A stretch of 64,000 bases of DNA from Margaritifera margaritifera (GCA_029931535.1 JAQPZY010001638.1:5759501-5823500); one strand, 5' to 3'. Numbered from the stretch's first letter, positions 19,376 to 32,266 are shown. Notes: generated by a model from the sequence alone, not told the origin. A program made the numbers and translations.

Positions 19376-19982
19376 ATTTGTTTGACACTGTGCAAACATC
19401 TAGTTCATTATGAAGGATCGGAAAGCTGCAAGGTGATCGTTTCTACCGAGAAAGACAATGCTGCATATTTTGTCAACATGTGTGCATATGTTTTCATATG
19501 TGTGCATGGCTATGTGTGGGTGAAGGAAATATAAACATATATAAACTCACTGACATAATTTTACTCAATCAAATTTTACAAACATCAGTTCAATTCTCGA
19601 TGAAATAAATATGTGTAGAATTTTTCAAATGAATGTAATAAAATATGTGATTCAACGTGAGCAGGCATGGAAAAGTTAGTATAGTAAAAAAAAGGTGAAA
19701 TTTCTGCATTATTTGAAAATTTAAGGAATTTCTAACATTCTTTTTTGCACGAAGAACAGATATTGATATATCACATGATAAGAAAAACTCTTGCACGAAT
19801 AGTAAGAACAGGATAGAACATTTTCAGATAATATAAAATGCTTAGATTTGGCTCAGTGATAATAGTTAGAAAACAAGTACACAGTGGTGACATTTGGGCA
19901 CGAGACCAATTTTGATAGTATTTACAGTGCTGAAATAAAGATACAATATACAAAATATCTGGTACCGGGGGCAATGTAATCG

Positions 19983-20075
19983 TTCTTATCACAAGGGTCT
20001 ACACATCCCAAACCTTTTAATGTCAAACCGACTGCTTCAGCATTGTAATAACCATTTCGCAGCTGGAAACATGAG
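19983..20075 (-). CDS. Possible internal exon of a Cys-containing protein
   Basis: On the minus strand an acceptor-like CATGTTTCCAG (ending about 20063) is followed by an open frame reading LRNGYYNAEAVGLTLKGLG then CVDPCDKNDYIAP, then GGTACCAG which could be a donor. The composition, with GYY and CxxxC, is more protein-like than the surroundings. The family is not recognised. Splice sites are only moderately good. Confidence 0.25.
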
Positions 20076-20299
20076 ATATATATCTGAACGTAATCTTGTG
20101 ACGATATCATCCTCCTTGCTCCCTCTTACATTTCGCTCTGAGCAGCAGATCCTTCCACAGCAGTTACAGCAAAGCTTCGTTACATTCAATAAACAATGAA
20201 ACATGTATTTTATATCTAAGTGCCTCGACCGGCATTGCAAAAGAAACCTCAAGATTGCAAATTATATATATATATTAAATAGACCTTCAAGAAATCGAG

Positions 20300-21870
20300 A
20301 GACAACGCTTTCAATGGAAATATAGTTGTTACAACGGTTGATTTCAAGGATCGCGCCGGTAATTCATGATTAAACTTCCATATGAAAATATTAGGATTTA
20401 CATTTGTATCATCATCCGGTATCCATTTATCTTTTTAAAGAGAGTGTTAGAGTGCGAACAGTGCAAGGGCTTCTGTCAGGTTTAGAGTTACATTTTCATA
20501 TACTGGTATGTTGCAATAACCCGCATTTAGTTATCAAAATAAAAAATTGATAAATTCAAAGCATGGTTATTTGATAAAATAGTGATTATATTTACTGCAA
20601 ACCAGATGTTTGTTGACTGCAGGGTTCAAACTTTTTGTATCAACAGCTTTATAAAGAGTCCACAGCGAGTTCATTTTCATATATATCTTTTAGTTTTCAT
20701 AAACTTCAAAATGAATTAAATCTTATATATAAAACAAAGTTCATCAAAATATATCGCCGAATGACTACGAGATCACCCAAACCGTTGTATGGTATTCATA
20801 AATAATGCGACATATTATTATTTTTATTGAAATAATACTAATTTTATTATATACTAAGTGTAAAATATAGAAAATTATTACCGAAATAATTTTCGTACTT
20901 TTTTCATTCCTATATTTTCACTTGTGAAAATACATGATTTGCCATGCGACGCTTGATAGTGCCTATAGAAGTTATACCTGCAGCAAGAAAAACAATCCCT
21001 TTGTGAGTTAGAACAAATAAATTGAAACTACAATACATTGCAGACATGGACATTATTTGTTCCTGAACAAATTTGACTCGACACCGCTCGTGTCTCTGTG
21101 AAGTTATTTCCCCTTTCTATTTTGACAACAGGAATCAGGTCACAATTAATACTTCCGGTTCAGTACCCACGAATGTAGTCCGAGTCTAATTTTAGATCAT
21201 TTTTTCCTTTCTCATTTTGGTGGTGATGTATGCATTAGATTTAGTCATTCTTAGTATTGATTTAAAGGAAATTTGTTATTGCTTAGAATATGAGCATTAT
21301 AGTGTGGTTGTCTGTGTGTATTTTGGCGAGAGTGCACATTGAGTAATGAGGCATTGGTGCTGATCCGTAAGTGAAATCTGTGACCCATTGCACGTTGCTA
21401 TGTTTACAATCCTGCCTCTCAGAAGAATGCCGGTTAACCTATGACAAGAACTTCACCGTGAGTTCATCTTTGAAGATACTTTACATCAACATATCATTTA
21501 TTAGGATTTGGACACAGTGGAAAGCTCAGTACTGACAAACAAATGTAGAGACTATATAGGAAAATTAATTGTGGTCTAAGGTGATTAACCCGCTGTGATG
21601 CATTCTGAATCGGACTTGCTTTATGGTCAGATGAGGTCAAATAGTTTACAAAATTTCACAGATATAATTTACTGCAACATACTAGTATTGGGTCATCCCA
21701 ATCCTACCGTTCTCTAAAGTCACTGATATTTATATGTTCAGACTGTGAATAGGGTTGAAAGTGAGGTGAATTTACAAAAAGTGAGGGGGGTAAGGGTGGT
21801 GTGCTGAAGAGTGAGTTTGATCTTCTGCTTAGAAGGAGCAAGTCTGGTATATAAGAGCATTTTGTTTCCC
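20300..21870. other. Non-coding stretch
   Basis: AT-rich sequence with no gene or repeat family that I can support. Confidence 0.6.
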
Positions 21871-21872
21871 TG

Positions 21873-21996
21873 GATTAATACCGGATATATTTCATCTTGT
21901 GGTACAGAAAAACATGCATTTTAAGTCGTGGCTTTTCCACTCGATACAATATCACTTTTTTTTGTGCCACACGATGAAATACATCCGGTATTAACG
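21873..21996. mobile_element. Small fold-back (MITE-like) element
   Basis: An inverted repeat with arms of about 38 bases: TTAATACCGGATATATTTCA on the left (from about 21875) and its near-perfect complement on the right (ending about 21994), separated by about 43 bases. The arms differ at only a few positions. It is compatible with a miniature inverted-repeat transposable element or a long hairpin. Confidence 0.75.
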
Positions 21997-22182
21997 TAGG
22001 ATAAGAAAATATTCTCTATGTAATAGTTTTCAGCAGGATAAAAAATAGAATATACTAACATTGTTTGACATGAGTAGATAACTAAATTTCACCTACTTGA
22101 CTTACCAGAGTTCATGTGTAATTTATGATGTCTTCATCTGTATAGCCCAACAGGCAGGAATAGAAACTCAATACGGGCAATG

Positions 22183-22299
<117 letters not shown>

Positions 22300-22444
22300 T
22301 TATTTCAAATCTCCATACATCTGAGTGAGTCATACTGCAACTTTACGATTGATGAAAAGTGAGTACACAAACATTAAGCAAATACTTCATCCTTTGATAT
22401 TAAACAACAATGACGCGATTGATGTATGTTCCGTTTCCTTTTAG

Positions 22445-22532
22445 CCTCTACACCGACATTGCCAAGGATAACGTATTTCATACTAATTATCGCCACCTTA
22501 TATATTTCCGAGCACGAATACTAGTGTGCGGG
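22445..22532 (+). CDS. Candidate internal exon of a host gene
   Basis: A strong acceptor (TTCCGTTTCCTTTTAG, ending 22444) is followed by an 88-base exon whose open frame reads LYTDIAKDNVFHTNYRHLI then YFRARILVCG, and it ends at a donor GTAAAT (22533). Pyrimidine tract, AG, open frame and GT all agree. I do not recognise the protein. The exon ends at codon phase 0, so it does not join directly to the exon at 23498, which needs one leading base from the previous exon; a further exon would be required if both belong to one gene. Confidence 0.4.
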
Positions 22533-22945
22533 GTAAATACTACTGGGAGGAGTGGTACCGAGTACACAAAACTACTACAATTTATCTTGATTAATAAAAA
22601 GAATAAAAATAATCACCACAGAAATTAATGTTTTCTTTGGGAAAGAACTAACATTGGAGATGAGTTTATCTTGTGCAATAAACCAACAATACGTGTGGCG
22701 AATATTATTGCAGAATAACTGAGTTCAAGGTTAAAGTTTATTTGTTAACTCGACATCAGTAGTATAGCTCATGTTTCAAGTTGTTACCCTAAATTAAAAC
22801 TTGACTTCAGTGTGTGTGTTCTCGAAAAGTGCGTCACCTACATAACTTTTAAACACGCCTAACTTTTCAACTATTGTCTTCTTTTTTTTGTTTGTTTGTT
22901 TAGTTTGTTTGTTTCTTCTCTGTTCACAAGTTCCACTCTTTATAA

Positions 22946-22946
<1 letters not shown>

Positions 22947-22982
<36 letters not shown>
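22947..22982. repeat. Poly(A) tract
   Basis: An uninterrupted run of about 36 A preceded by a T/G-rich stretch. It could be the tail of an old retroposed sequence, but no SINE or LINE body is recognisable before it. Confidence 0.9.
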
Positions 22983-22984
<2 letters not shown>

Positions 22985-23497
22985 CAACAACAACAAAAAC
23001 CCAACAACAACCACGCATTCGATACTCAACCTGGATCTCCATAGGAATTCAGTTCCGCCTTTTAAATTTTTTAGCTGCATGCGCACTCTAACCTAATTTC
23101 TGACGAATATTGCAACACCCTAAGCAATTTCCTTATGACCTTTATTCTATATAATCCTTGCCATGAGCTATATAGTTCGGTACAGTCTACTACATGCTAA
23201 ATATATTGTATCAACCGATCATATTGCCATCGTTCCTTTGCATCGACCATTTTCACACTGAAAGTGTTCATTATCGATGGACAAGATCGTCACTAAGTTA
23301 CAAGTGCAGTAGCGTTATTACCGATATTTTTGTGCACTTTTTGTTCTGTTGATCACGGTACAGACACCAATCTTAATTAGTTCAAACCAGGAAATGTTTG
23401 CTTGAGGCATCAATTTCATTTTAAAGGCACTAAATTTATGTATCACACCATACAATGGTTTTACTAACTAAACTGTTTTTCTCTTTCTCCGAAATAG

Positions 23498-23628
23498 AAC
23501 CGCAGTATATAAATGAACCCATTGAAGCTGAAGGTTTTAGAAACATTGCACTTGCAGACCTCTATATCTATCTTGAATTTATAAAAATGAAAATTGGCGC
23601 TAGTCCTCGTTGTCTAGTCAACTTATAA
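23498..23628 (+). CDS. Candidate terminal coding exon of a host gene
   Basis: A textbook 3' splice site precedes the exon: branch-point-like TTACTAAC (23461-23468), a pyrimidine tract TTTTTCTCTTTCTCC and AG at 23496-23497. With two leading bases completing a codon, the frame runs 42 codons, including YINEPIEAEGFRNIALADLY and FIKMKIGASPRC, to TAA at 23626-23628. An ATTAAA polyadenylation signal follows at 23661-23666. The agreement of branch point, tract, open frame and polyA signal is the best host-gene evidence in this half of the window. The product is not recognised. Confidence 0.5.
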
Positions 23629-23762
23629 GTATTTTCTGTATAATTACACCACAGAAATGCATTAAAGATGATGACTAACAGAGACAGAGCCGGATGTTAG
23701 ATTGAAACTCAATTTTATAAAGCAAAAGAAAAAAAAAAAGTATCGATTGTTAAAATGTAAAT

Positions 23763-24086
23763 GTGGGCACGACTTACGTGATCGAAGGGCATGCACACGA
23801 TTGTGTTTTGGCCGCCACTGTAACGATAGAAAGTAATACTTTGGTGCATGCCATTATCGTCACTGAAAGAATGCATTCGGAACTACCTCTGCTATTTATG
23901 CAGGACAAAATTGTGCCTGGGATGTATGTCGATGCAGTAATTTACAGAAAAATCATGCATTTTTTTTGCCTGAAATTTCACCGCAAAAAGAAACCCCAAT
24001 CTATCAGGACCACCTTAGCTATTTCTGCATTTGGATTGACTGTAGGATTGGCTAAGATGTTACGAATGAAAAAAAAAATAGTTTGA
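23763..24086 (+). CDS. Unrecognised 107-codon ORF
   Basis: An open plus-strand frame with mixed composition in its first part (VIEGHAHDCVLAATVTIES, MHSELPLLFMQDKIVPG) and a basic, low-complexity end. There is no promoter, clear acceptor or family match. It could be an exon ending at GCAGTAATT near 23938. Low confidence. Confidence 0.2.
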   Translation: MGTTYVIEGHAHDCVLAATVTIESNTLVHAIIVTERMHSELPLLFMQDKIVPGMYVDAVIYRKIMHFFCLKFHRKKKPQSIRTTLAISAFGLTVGLAKMLRMKKKIV

Positions 24087-24329
24087 TCAGTCGTAACTTC
24101 TCGGTCAATTCTTGTTTTGTAAATAGCAGTAGTAATCAAAATGGGAACTCTCCACATTCATTGGAGATATGATCCGTAGGATTTACCCCGAAGTTGCGAA
24201 TGCGATAGCATGGTGTTCACTACTCTCATTTCATAGTTTTAGGAAACAAGCACCAGGGGCGCTTGACGGAGGAGGTGCATCAGAAGCAAAGGATCACCCA
24301 GTTGTCGCGATATCGTTAAGAGACTTTAA

Positions 24330-24331
<2 letters not shown>

Positions 24332-24378
<47 letters not shown>
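24332..24378. repeat. (TA)n microsatellite
   Basis: Pure TA dinucleotide run. Confidence 0.97.
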
Positions 24379-24383
<5 letters not shown>

Positions 24384-24578
24384 GTTATATTATAAATGTT
24401 TCTTGACTTTAATATTTGCTAAAAAATTAATGTTAAGTATAATGTGGACATGTTTAGCTATTATCCTTGAATTAAGTTGTTTGCTGAGTATTTGAGTTCA
24501 AGGAACAAGTTAAGAATTCAATTTGAGGTCAAGGTTGATTTTGTTTACAGATAGAACCAGAATTCCCTTAAAGGTATA

Positions 24579-25124
24579 TGTCAAAAGTCACACACACCAT
24601 ATAGTTCTAGAACATTCTGTCATGTGACCTGTCTTTATATATACTATGTTTTGTGGACAGTTTTTCAGTTTCGACCTTAGTATCAGTCTTTAAAGAGCCA
24701 TTACAGTTGTGAAAAATCATTCCAAATTCAGATTGAGGAATTATTTAAAACTTTCATTGTATTACAAAAGTGCTCATAGAATTTTGGATTTTCGATTTTG
24801 AATTGATGATTTGGGGATTTGTGTGAACTTATTCAAAGATATTATGGAGTACTTCGTTTTGGAACATCATCACATTAAAGACTACTGGCACATCAGGACA
24901 TTAAATACTATTGGCACATCAACACATTCAAGGATACAGTCATTCATTCTGAACATTCTATATTTAGGACTTATTAGGATTTTTTTTATATTTTAATTCA
25001 CGTTATTGTAAGTGCCTTTTGAATTTTCACCTTAATTGTCTAGAAATAAATTGCTTGTTGATTTTTAGTTGATTTGTTGGTTCCACTTTCTTTCTGTTAC
25101 ATTTTTCTTAGACCGAAGAGTCGT

Positions 25125-25128
<4 letters not shown>
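24579..25128 (+). mobile_element. Possible solo LTR
   Basis: The segment starts TGTCAAAAG and ends GTAACA, the TG...CA border of LTRs. Inside, in the right order and spacing, are a TATA box (CTTTATATATAC, about 24631), and a polyadenylation signal AATAAA at about 25046 followed by a GT-rich region. The start region CTAGAACATTCTGTCATGTGAC resembles Gypsy-type LTRs. Target duplications cannot be verified because the right side runs into a TA array. No second copy or internal region is present. Confidence 0.35.

Positions 25129-25194
<66 letters not shown>
25129..25194. repeat. (TA)n microsatellite
   Basis: Pure TA dinucleotide run of about 33 units. Confidence 0.97.
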
Positions 25195-25197
<3 letters not shown>

Positions 25198-25834
25198 TAT
25201 TTAATTCCCTTGCAATTAGAGATCGATCTTGTCACTAGTTAGTTGTACTTCATCCGGGAAAATATATGCTCAAATTTTTCTTCTAAATCTAATGAAAAAC
25301 GTTAAATGTTAATTGTGATCTTTTTAAAAATGTTAAAATGTTATTTACATTTCGTTCTGATGCATTGTCTTCGCCTTTTTTGACAAGACTGTGGAGAAAC
25401 TAAAAATGAGCTCTCGAACGACAGACACAATCTAGGAACATGTTTCTTATGTCTAGACATGTTCCGTAACTGTAAGTGCAATACAGGATAAGGCATGTTT
25501 TGTTCTGATTCATACAGTACATGCGAATAGACCACAGAAAATATTAGCAGCACGAACAATAAAGGACAGACTATGAAGATTTTGTAGTGTAGGATATTTG
25601 TCATCAATTAGCCTTCTGCCACATTTAAGTTTTCTTATTCCTTTTTAGGATTTGATGAAATATTCATGTTGATGAGGTCTGATCTTTTGCTGCTGATACC
25701 GGTTTACTTAGGAACATTGTTAATACTGCAAAACGTTTCATAGAAATTACAATAACTTCTTATTATCCGACGATACTCTGAGGTTTTCCCGCCATACTTA
25801 CAGTATTTAACTGTTTATAAACATGAACTGATCA

Positions 25835-26830
25835 GGGTAGACTCCGATCTGCCGTCGCACAATGCGCCGTCAGTTCGAATTCTACCGTCTTCTCTAGATG
25901 TACTTAATAGAATGAACATCACAGATCTTAATCTCCATATGCACTGTCACGTCAGAATCTAACCTGTTCTCTAGATGTACTTAGTATAACAAACATCGCA
26001 GACCTTGATCTACTGGACCTCATGCGCCGTCAGATCGGAATCTACCTTGTTCTCAAGATGTAATTAGTATAACGAACATAACAGACCCTGATCTCCTAGA
26101 AATCATGTGCCGGCAGATCGAAGTCTATCCTGTTGTCTATATGTACTTGGTATAACGAATATCACAGACCCTGATCTACTGAACCTCATGCGCTGGCAGA
26201 CCGAAGTCTATCCTGTTCTCAAGATGTACTTAGTATAATGAACATCACAGACTCTGATCTACTGGGCCTCATGCACCGACAGATCGAAGTCTACCTTCTT
26301 CTTTTAATTCAGCAAGTATAACAGACATCGCAGGCTCTGATCTACTGGGCCTCATGAGCCGGTAGATCGGAATCTACCCTGTTGTCTAGGTGTTCTGGGC
26401 CTCATGAGTCGAAGGATCGAAATCTACCCTGTTGTCTAGGTGTACTGAACATAATGTACCAGTAGATCGGAATCTACCCTGTTGTCTAGGTGTACTGAAC
26501 ATCATGCGCCGGTAGGTCGGAATCCACCCTGTTGTCTAGGTGTACTGAACATCATGTACCGGTAGATCGGAATCTATCCTGTTGTCTAGGTGTACTGGTC
26601 ATCATGCGCCGGTATATCGGAATCCACCCTGTTGTCTAGGTGTACTGGTCATCATGCGCCGGTATATCGGAATCCACCCTGTTGTCTAGGTGTACTGAAT
26701 ATCATGTACCGGTAGATCGGAATCTATCCTGTTGTCTAGGTGTACTGGTCATCATGCGCCGGTAGGTCGGAATCTACCCTTTTGTATAGGTGTACTGAAC
26801 ATCATGCGGCGTAAAATCAAAGTCTACCTT
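25835..26830. repeat. Composite minisatellite, 83-bp unit changing to 50-bp unit
   Basis: The left part (to about 26330) has imperfect units of about 83 bases with GATGTACTTAGTATAACGAA, CATCACAGACCCTGATCTAC and CATGCGCCGGCAGATCG. The right part (about 26340-26820) has about nine units of 50 bases of the form TGTTGTCTAGGTGTACTGAA then CATCATGCGCCGGTAGATCG. The 50-base unit equals the 83-base unit minus about 33 internal bases (the TTAGTATAAC...GATCTA part). The 50-base copies are far more alike, so they expanded later. Confidence 0.9.
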
Positions 26831-27575
26831 ATTCTTTTGATGTACCAAGTATAACTAACCTTATATATCCTTTTCTATTGAGCCTCATGCGACGACTGAC
26901 TTGCCCCTTCGGTGTTTGCGGATGAGGAGTGTTATAGAGGAGCAAAAAACGTACTTATTCTGCCATTCTCCAGCCGCTTTCCGCGACAAATCGCGTGATT
27001 CTTTTAGTGCAGATAATGTTTGTTGCAATAGGATCATAAATTATTACTATACAAAACAACTAAAGTAATTAAAGAATATGCACACCGGAGGTGATGTCAA
27101 TATAATTTTCTGTTGTCTTGGTTAATTTAGTACTACAAATCAGACACATCGGAAATTATAAATGTCTGTCTTGGAAATTTACTGTTTTGATATATCAAGA
27201 AACGATGAGTCATGTGTGTTTTCAGTGAGTATTTTTCCCGTTTCAAAAAACTTGTCGTTGACTTTTCACACATCAGACTGCACAATTATTCTTTTTTTTT
27301 TTTTGTATGCTTTGTATTTAATTGGATATTTGATATTTTAAAAAAAGCAAAATATGACCAATATTTTAGGAGATTCAGTATCATTTTTGTCCTAACCACA
27401 GCGACGTACTAATATTAGTATAAGTTTATGTGCTTATTTATTTCACTTTCAAAGTGTTTCCAGTTTAGAACAAGACAAAACAAGCGGCACAAGAAAGTAT
27501 ATTTTTAAATAATAAAATTTGTATTATTGCTTTCGAACTAATTATTATACAGAAAATGCTTGCAACTAATTATTA

Positions 27576-27609
<34 letters not shown>

Positions 27610-29240
27610 TCAAAAACTAGATCATTGAATGACCTCTACGTTTCACTTTACAGCACTAATATCAGGAATACAGTCTTTATCCATGTATCAATCTGTTAAC
27701 AATAATGACTTAAGGTTACGTACAATATCTATAGAAAGTATGCAGGAACAAAATATTGCAAAGTTATCCAACAGTCTTATTTGTTTTTTACTCTTAACTC
27801 TTAGGTAACTCTAGGACACACCAACAAATTATTTACCTTGCGTATTAGCTGTGAACAACAATTAATAATCGATTCCCGTTCCTCGAGTGGCACACACAAA
27901 CAATCTTGCAGTTTTTAAATTACCTTTTATTACTGCTTCCGAACAATAGATTATATTTCTTTTTCCCCTAAGTTTCTCCTAAGACGATTATTTTTGTAAG
28001 TCGAAAATTGCTTAATATTTTTATCTATCTAACTCTATTTATATTTTTAGATCTTATCTAGGAATTAAAGTAAAATATACGCAAAAGGCCCAAAACAACA
28101 ACAACAAAAAATATCACATTTGCTTGGAATTAGCAAATTTGGAAAAAGCATTTTCTTCCACGAATACGTGGACGAATGTACAGATAAATATACGATTTAG
28201 CGATTATGCAAAATTACATTAAATGTTTTTTTAACATCATTCTGTGTGACTGAAAGAAATTTAGTAGGAATCCCATTTTCCTTGAATCTGACACGAAGAG
28301 CCCATATTCTGACTCGTATGTGTGTTTGATGTAAGCGTCGACTAACTTGCGGTTCTTCGATTCGCTGATTATCTTCATTTAGAATTCTTCATCCGGTAAT
28401 TTTCGTTAGAATACCCTTCGACTGAAGTCAGTTGCATCCCCTCTCTTATTATCAACATTCAACAACACAAAGTTATTTGGCTTCAGCAAGTTCGCAAAGG
28501 ACTATTTATCTTCATATTGATTCTACAATCTGGAACAGGTGCATATAATTGCTAATAGTATATGCTGTCCAAACAAATCGCGATACCCAAGAATGAAGCC
28601 TGTTATGAAATCTAGGTAACATTCTATGATGCAAAAAGAACAAAGGTCATATTTTGGTTACGTAGGGTGCAGAAAATAAATTATTAGAAGCGATATCGTC
28701 AATGATAAACTAAACTCAATAAAAGATAGACACACAGGGACATATAAAAATATACACAATAAAAATTCCTTGGCTAAGATTAATCAGAGATGTGACAAAA
28801 TATCAGTGAACCAGCCTAAGCTCATTCAAGTCTTGTACCACCCACCGAATCTTTCAAAATGGAGAGTAATAAAAGGTTTTCCTCACCTCGCACTGCAGGA
28901 AATTTCGGGCATTTTTTTAAACTCACCGTCGAAATCTCATATATCTATCACAAAGCATTGTTGTTTGCAAGACTCTGGTCTTTACAATCCTCCAGAAGCA
29001 GCTAAAATAAAAAGAGAAGAAAAAAATCTATAACTCAAAAAGTCAATAGACATTATCATCGGGAACTGTCATGTGATCTCGTTGTAATTGCACGTAGCTT
29101 AAAGTATTTTAATGTATGCAAAAAGTCACATTTTATTGTTACTTTTCACCAAACTGCCCGCTTCACTAAATTCGGGTACTACAGAGACAGTGAAAACTGA
29201 GTTGATGTGTCATTGTTTGAGTAATGATGCTCCAGATGAT
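26831..29240. other. Non-coding stretch with an (AAT)n array
   Basis: (AAT)n lies at 27577-27609. The open frame at 28770-29033 (87 codons) has no recognisable domain or splice support. Otherwise nothing supported. Confidence 0.55.
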
Positions 29241-29241
29241 G

Positions 29242-29334
29242 ATCCCTAAAGTCCTGGGTTCCTCCCCTAGCAACCATGCAATCTGACCATCCCTAAAGTC
29301 CTGGGTTCCTCCCCTAGCAACCATGCAATCTAAC
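29242..29334. repeat. 47-bp tandem duplication
   Basis: ATCCCTAAAGTCCTGGGTTC begins at 29242 and again at 29289; the copies are nearly identical, so the duplication is recent. Confidence 0.95.
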
Positions 29335-29399
29335 CCAATCTTTCCTTAGGCTGTTCACATTGGAAAATTTGAACTTCGCAGGTTTCAGAAACCTTCCGA

Positions 29400-30480
29400 T
29401 GAAAAGGTCTATCATTCGAATACTTGACATCGATCAATAGGCTTTTCAGCCTTAGCGTACTCGTAAAGTCTTATGTTTCCTACGACCTGCTAACAACTAT
29501 AAACAACGAAAAAGTGAACAAAGCATTTTTGGGCCCGCAGCATTTGTTGCTTTCGTAGTTCTGCTATAAATAAAAACCTACATTTCGCTGAAAAATGAAT
29601 ACATAAAGATTTTAACATTCCTGTCACGATTATGGTAGTAATTTGTAACGAACAAGAGAGCCGACACCTCATATTAAACTGATCTGTAGTTAAACTAAAT
29701 TACAGGTTCCATGAGTTTAGTTTTACCTCCATTGGAACTATTATGGACATTTCAATTTCAGAACGCATTTATAGTCAGAAGAGGTATCAAGACAGTCCGC
29801 TTCCTTTCTCTGCTTTTATAACTAAAATACAAATTTGTGCATTGATTGACTAATTAATTAGTTGATTAAACTGACTGACTGAATGATGCCCTTTTTCCTT
29901 TTTGTCTGTTATAAACAAGTATCAGTAACATGTTACATATGTAATTTATCGGTCTACGCACAAGTATATCATTAAGGAAACTGACGAAAATGAAATGCGT
30001 TCTATTTTGCAGGAATCGCAGAATAATGTGAAATGAATTAACTGTAATTTCTAAAACGAACCTAAAGAGCATAACGGTACCGTTTACATAAGAAAGAACC
30101 ATATCATAATCAACGTAGAGGTCAGAGGGATTCCATATGCCTGTTTCAAACTAACAAAAGGTCGATTAAATGTCATCATGCAATGCCTGACATATAAAAG
30201 ATACACATGCTGAAAGACTTCGATGCCATTTTCGCTTTTAAGGAACCTTGGTACACGATATATTTCACGATGTATAACTTTCCCATTGACATATTAAAAC
30301 ATATTAAGAATGATTATTAAACTGAACTATGGTGAATGCTGTTGTATATTATACTGTCAGTGTTCAGAAATAAGTAAATAGACCCTGCCTTATAGCTTTG
30401 TCAAGTAGCTCCATGTGTAATAATATTAATTGATACTTAGTGAACTGCGTGCTTACCTAGCATTGACGAATGAGATGAAA
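29400..30480. other. Non-coding stretch
   Basis: No gene or element recognised; short open frames on the minus strand have no coding features. Confidence 0.55.
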
Positions 30481-30589
30481 GACAAACTATGCTCGTACAG
30501 ATAAAGCCAACAGGGGGTGCCATCCTCCATCCATCCATCCATTCAGCTGAGAATTCATGCATGTATACATGCATACATGTAAATCATAC

Positions 30590-30826
30590 ATACGTACATA
30601 CATACATACATACATACATACATACATACATACATACATACATACATACAAAAATACATACATACATACAAAAATACATACATACATACATACATACATA
30701 CATACATACATACATACATACATACATACATACATACATACATACATACATACATGCATGCATGCATGCATGCATGCATACATACATACATACATACATA
30801 CATACATACATACATACATACATACA

Positions 30827-30855
<29 letters not shown>
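30590..30855. repeat. (CATA)n array with CATG core
   Basis: About 260 bases of ACAT/CATA tetranucleotide repeat interrupted twice by AAAATA near 30650-30675 and by a central (CATG)n block at about 30754-30778. All six frames stay open through it, giving spurious Tyr-Ile-His or Cys-Met-Tyr-Val proteins. Confidence 0.97.
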
Positions 30856-30857
<2 letters not shown>

Positions 30858-30978
30858 GCGCATGTACAGTGTATGTCCGTAATTATCTCTACATGTATAA
30901 ATGCATACACAAATTCGCGACTTCGTTTTAGCGGTTTCGATTTTGAGAACGAGTGGTTTGTTTTGCCTAAATTGGCAT

Positions 30979-30988
30979 TGTGAGTGTG

Positions 30989-31021
<33 letters not shown>
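30979..31021. repeat. (GT)n microsatellite
   Basis: Slightly interrupted TG dinucleotide run. Confidence 0.95.
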
Positions 31022-31260
31022 TAGTTTCAATGAAAACATGCTGTTTTGACTCCAACATGGGGGATCGACTGAACCTCCAGATCCCAGCCACTCTAAATCC
31101 GCCATTAAAATACGTAATACATGCACACTCCAGTAATTTACTGGCATTCATTCCGAAATGAGTTACTAATATATGTGCCATATCTATGTGTAACAGCCTT
31201 TTAAACTGGATATTTGCTAATATACCCTTTAAATAGTCGTTTGTAAAGAGAAAACCACAG

Positions 31261-31448
31261 GAGCCGCAGTGGCTCAGTGGTCAGCATGCCGGACTGGCGA
31301 CCGAAAGAGTGCTGTTCGAATCCTACCATCCGATCACCCTGGGTTGGCTACCTTGGTGTGTTATTGGGCAAGTCACTTTACTCCAATTGACTCGGCACTA
31401 AATAACCAACTTCTGCTACTGTGCCGTAAAACACCGAATCAAACCAAG
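31261..31448 (+). mobile_element. tRNA-derived SINE, family 1, copy 1
   Basis: The head carries a pol III A box (TGGCTCAGTGG) and, about 40 bases later, a B box (GTTCGAATCC), as in a tRNA gene. The tRNA-like part is followed by a family-specific body (CACTTTACTCCAATTGACTC) and a tail with CCGTAAAACACCGAATCAAA. Flanking GAGAAAACCA (31248-31257) and GAGAGAACCA (31449-31458) look like a 10-base target-site duplication with one mismatch. The open frame across it is incidental. Confidence 0.88.
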
Positions 31449-31699
31449 GAGAGAACCAATGTACCGGTCACTCTATATGTCGTCTTCAATCCTAAATTAT
31501 TAACTTTGACTTAGTCACACGGCAACATACAGCTATCTCCCTGTATCCTCACTTACTATGGCTACTTTAATGAAAAAGCACTGTTTTCGCTACATTGTTT
31601 CTTCAACGCATGGTTTATTAATATACAGTAATTGCTGAGAAAGGAGCTAGTTAGTTATGTTGCAACTTTTATGTTTCTATGGGTATTGACAAACCTTGG

Positions 31700-31785
31700 T
31701 AATTAAATAGAGAAGACGTCATGTGATCAGTATACAAATAATTTAATGACGTCATGTGATCAGTATACACATAATTTTATGACGC
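31700..31785. repeat. Short direct repeat, two copies
   Basis: GTCATGTGATCAGTATACA followed by ATAATTT occurs at about 31720 and again about 32 bases later. Near-identical copies. Confidence 0.85.
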
Positions 31786-31987
31786 GGAACATAACTTCCT
31801 CTTAATGGAGAAGTAAACCGAAAGACAAAAATCTTTGGATTTCTAATGTTCGAACAGCAGAAGGGAATATTATTATAATTTATGTATCTATATTTTTATT
31901 TCCAATAAATCATACAGGGGAATATTTATGCACATAACAATAAATATCTTTTATCTATAATACTCAGCAATCATAGTATGCTTTATA

Positions 31988-31991
<4 letters not shown>

Positions 31992-32054
<63 letters not shown>
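31992..32054. repeat. (TA)n microsatellite
   Basis: Pure TA dinucleotide run. Confidence 0.97.
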
Positions 32055-32057
<3 letters not shown>

Positions 32058-32197
32058 CATGGAAATTGCAATGTGAAATATATTAATATTTAACAATATT
32101 GAGAGCTATTTACTGTAATCCGCCTGTAGAAACCTGGAATGTTATATAGTACTTACGACCATCGAATGACTGTTAGAATAATATGTGTGTGACATCA

Positions 32198-32199
<2 letters not shown>

Positions 32200-32262
<63 letters not shown>
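32200..32262. repeat. (CT)n microsatellite
   Basis: Pure CT dinucleotide run; a second, imperfect CT/TCTG run lies at about 32618-32668. Confidence 0.97.

Positions 32263-32266
<4 letters not shown>

Noticed and set aside
26340..26820. Regular 50-base repeats resembling a CRISPR array
   Set aside because: The whole 50-base unit is conserved with no variable spacers, and the genome is eukaryotic; it is a minisatellite.
30487..31181. ORFs of up to 208 codons on both strands
   Set aside because: All are kept open by the CATA/CATG tetranucleotide array.
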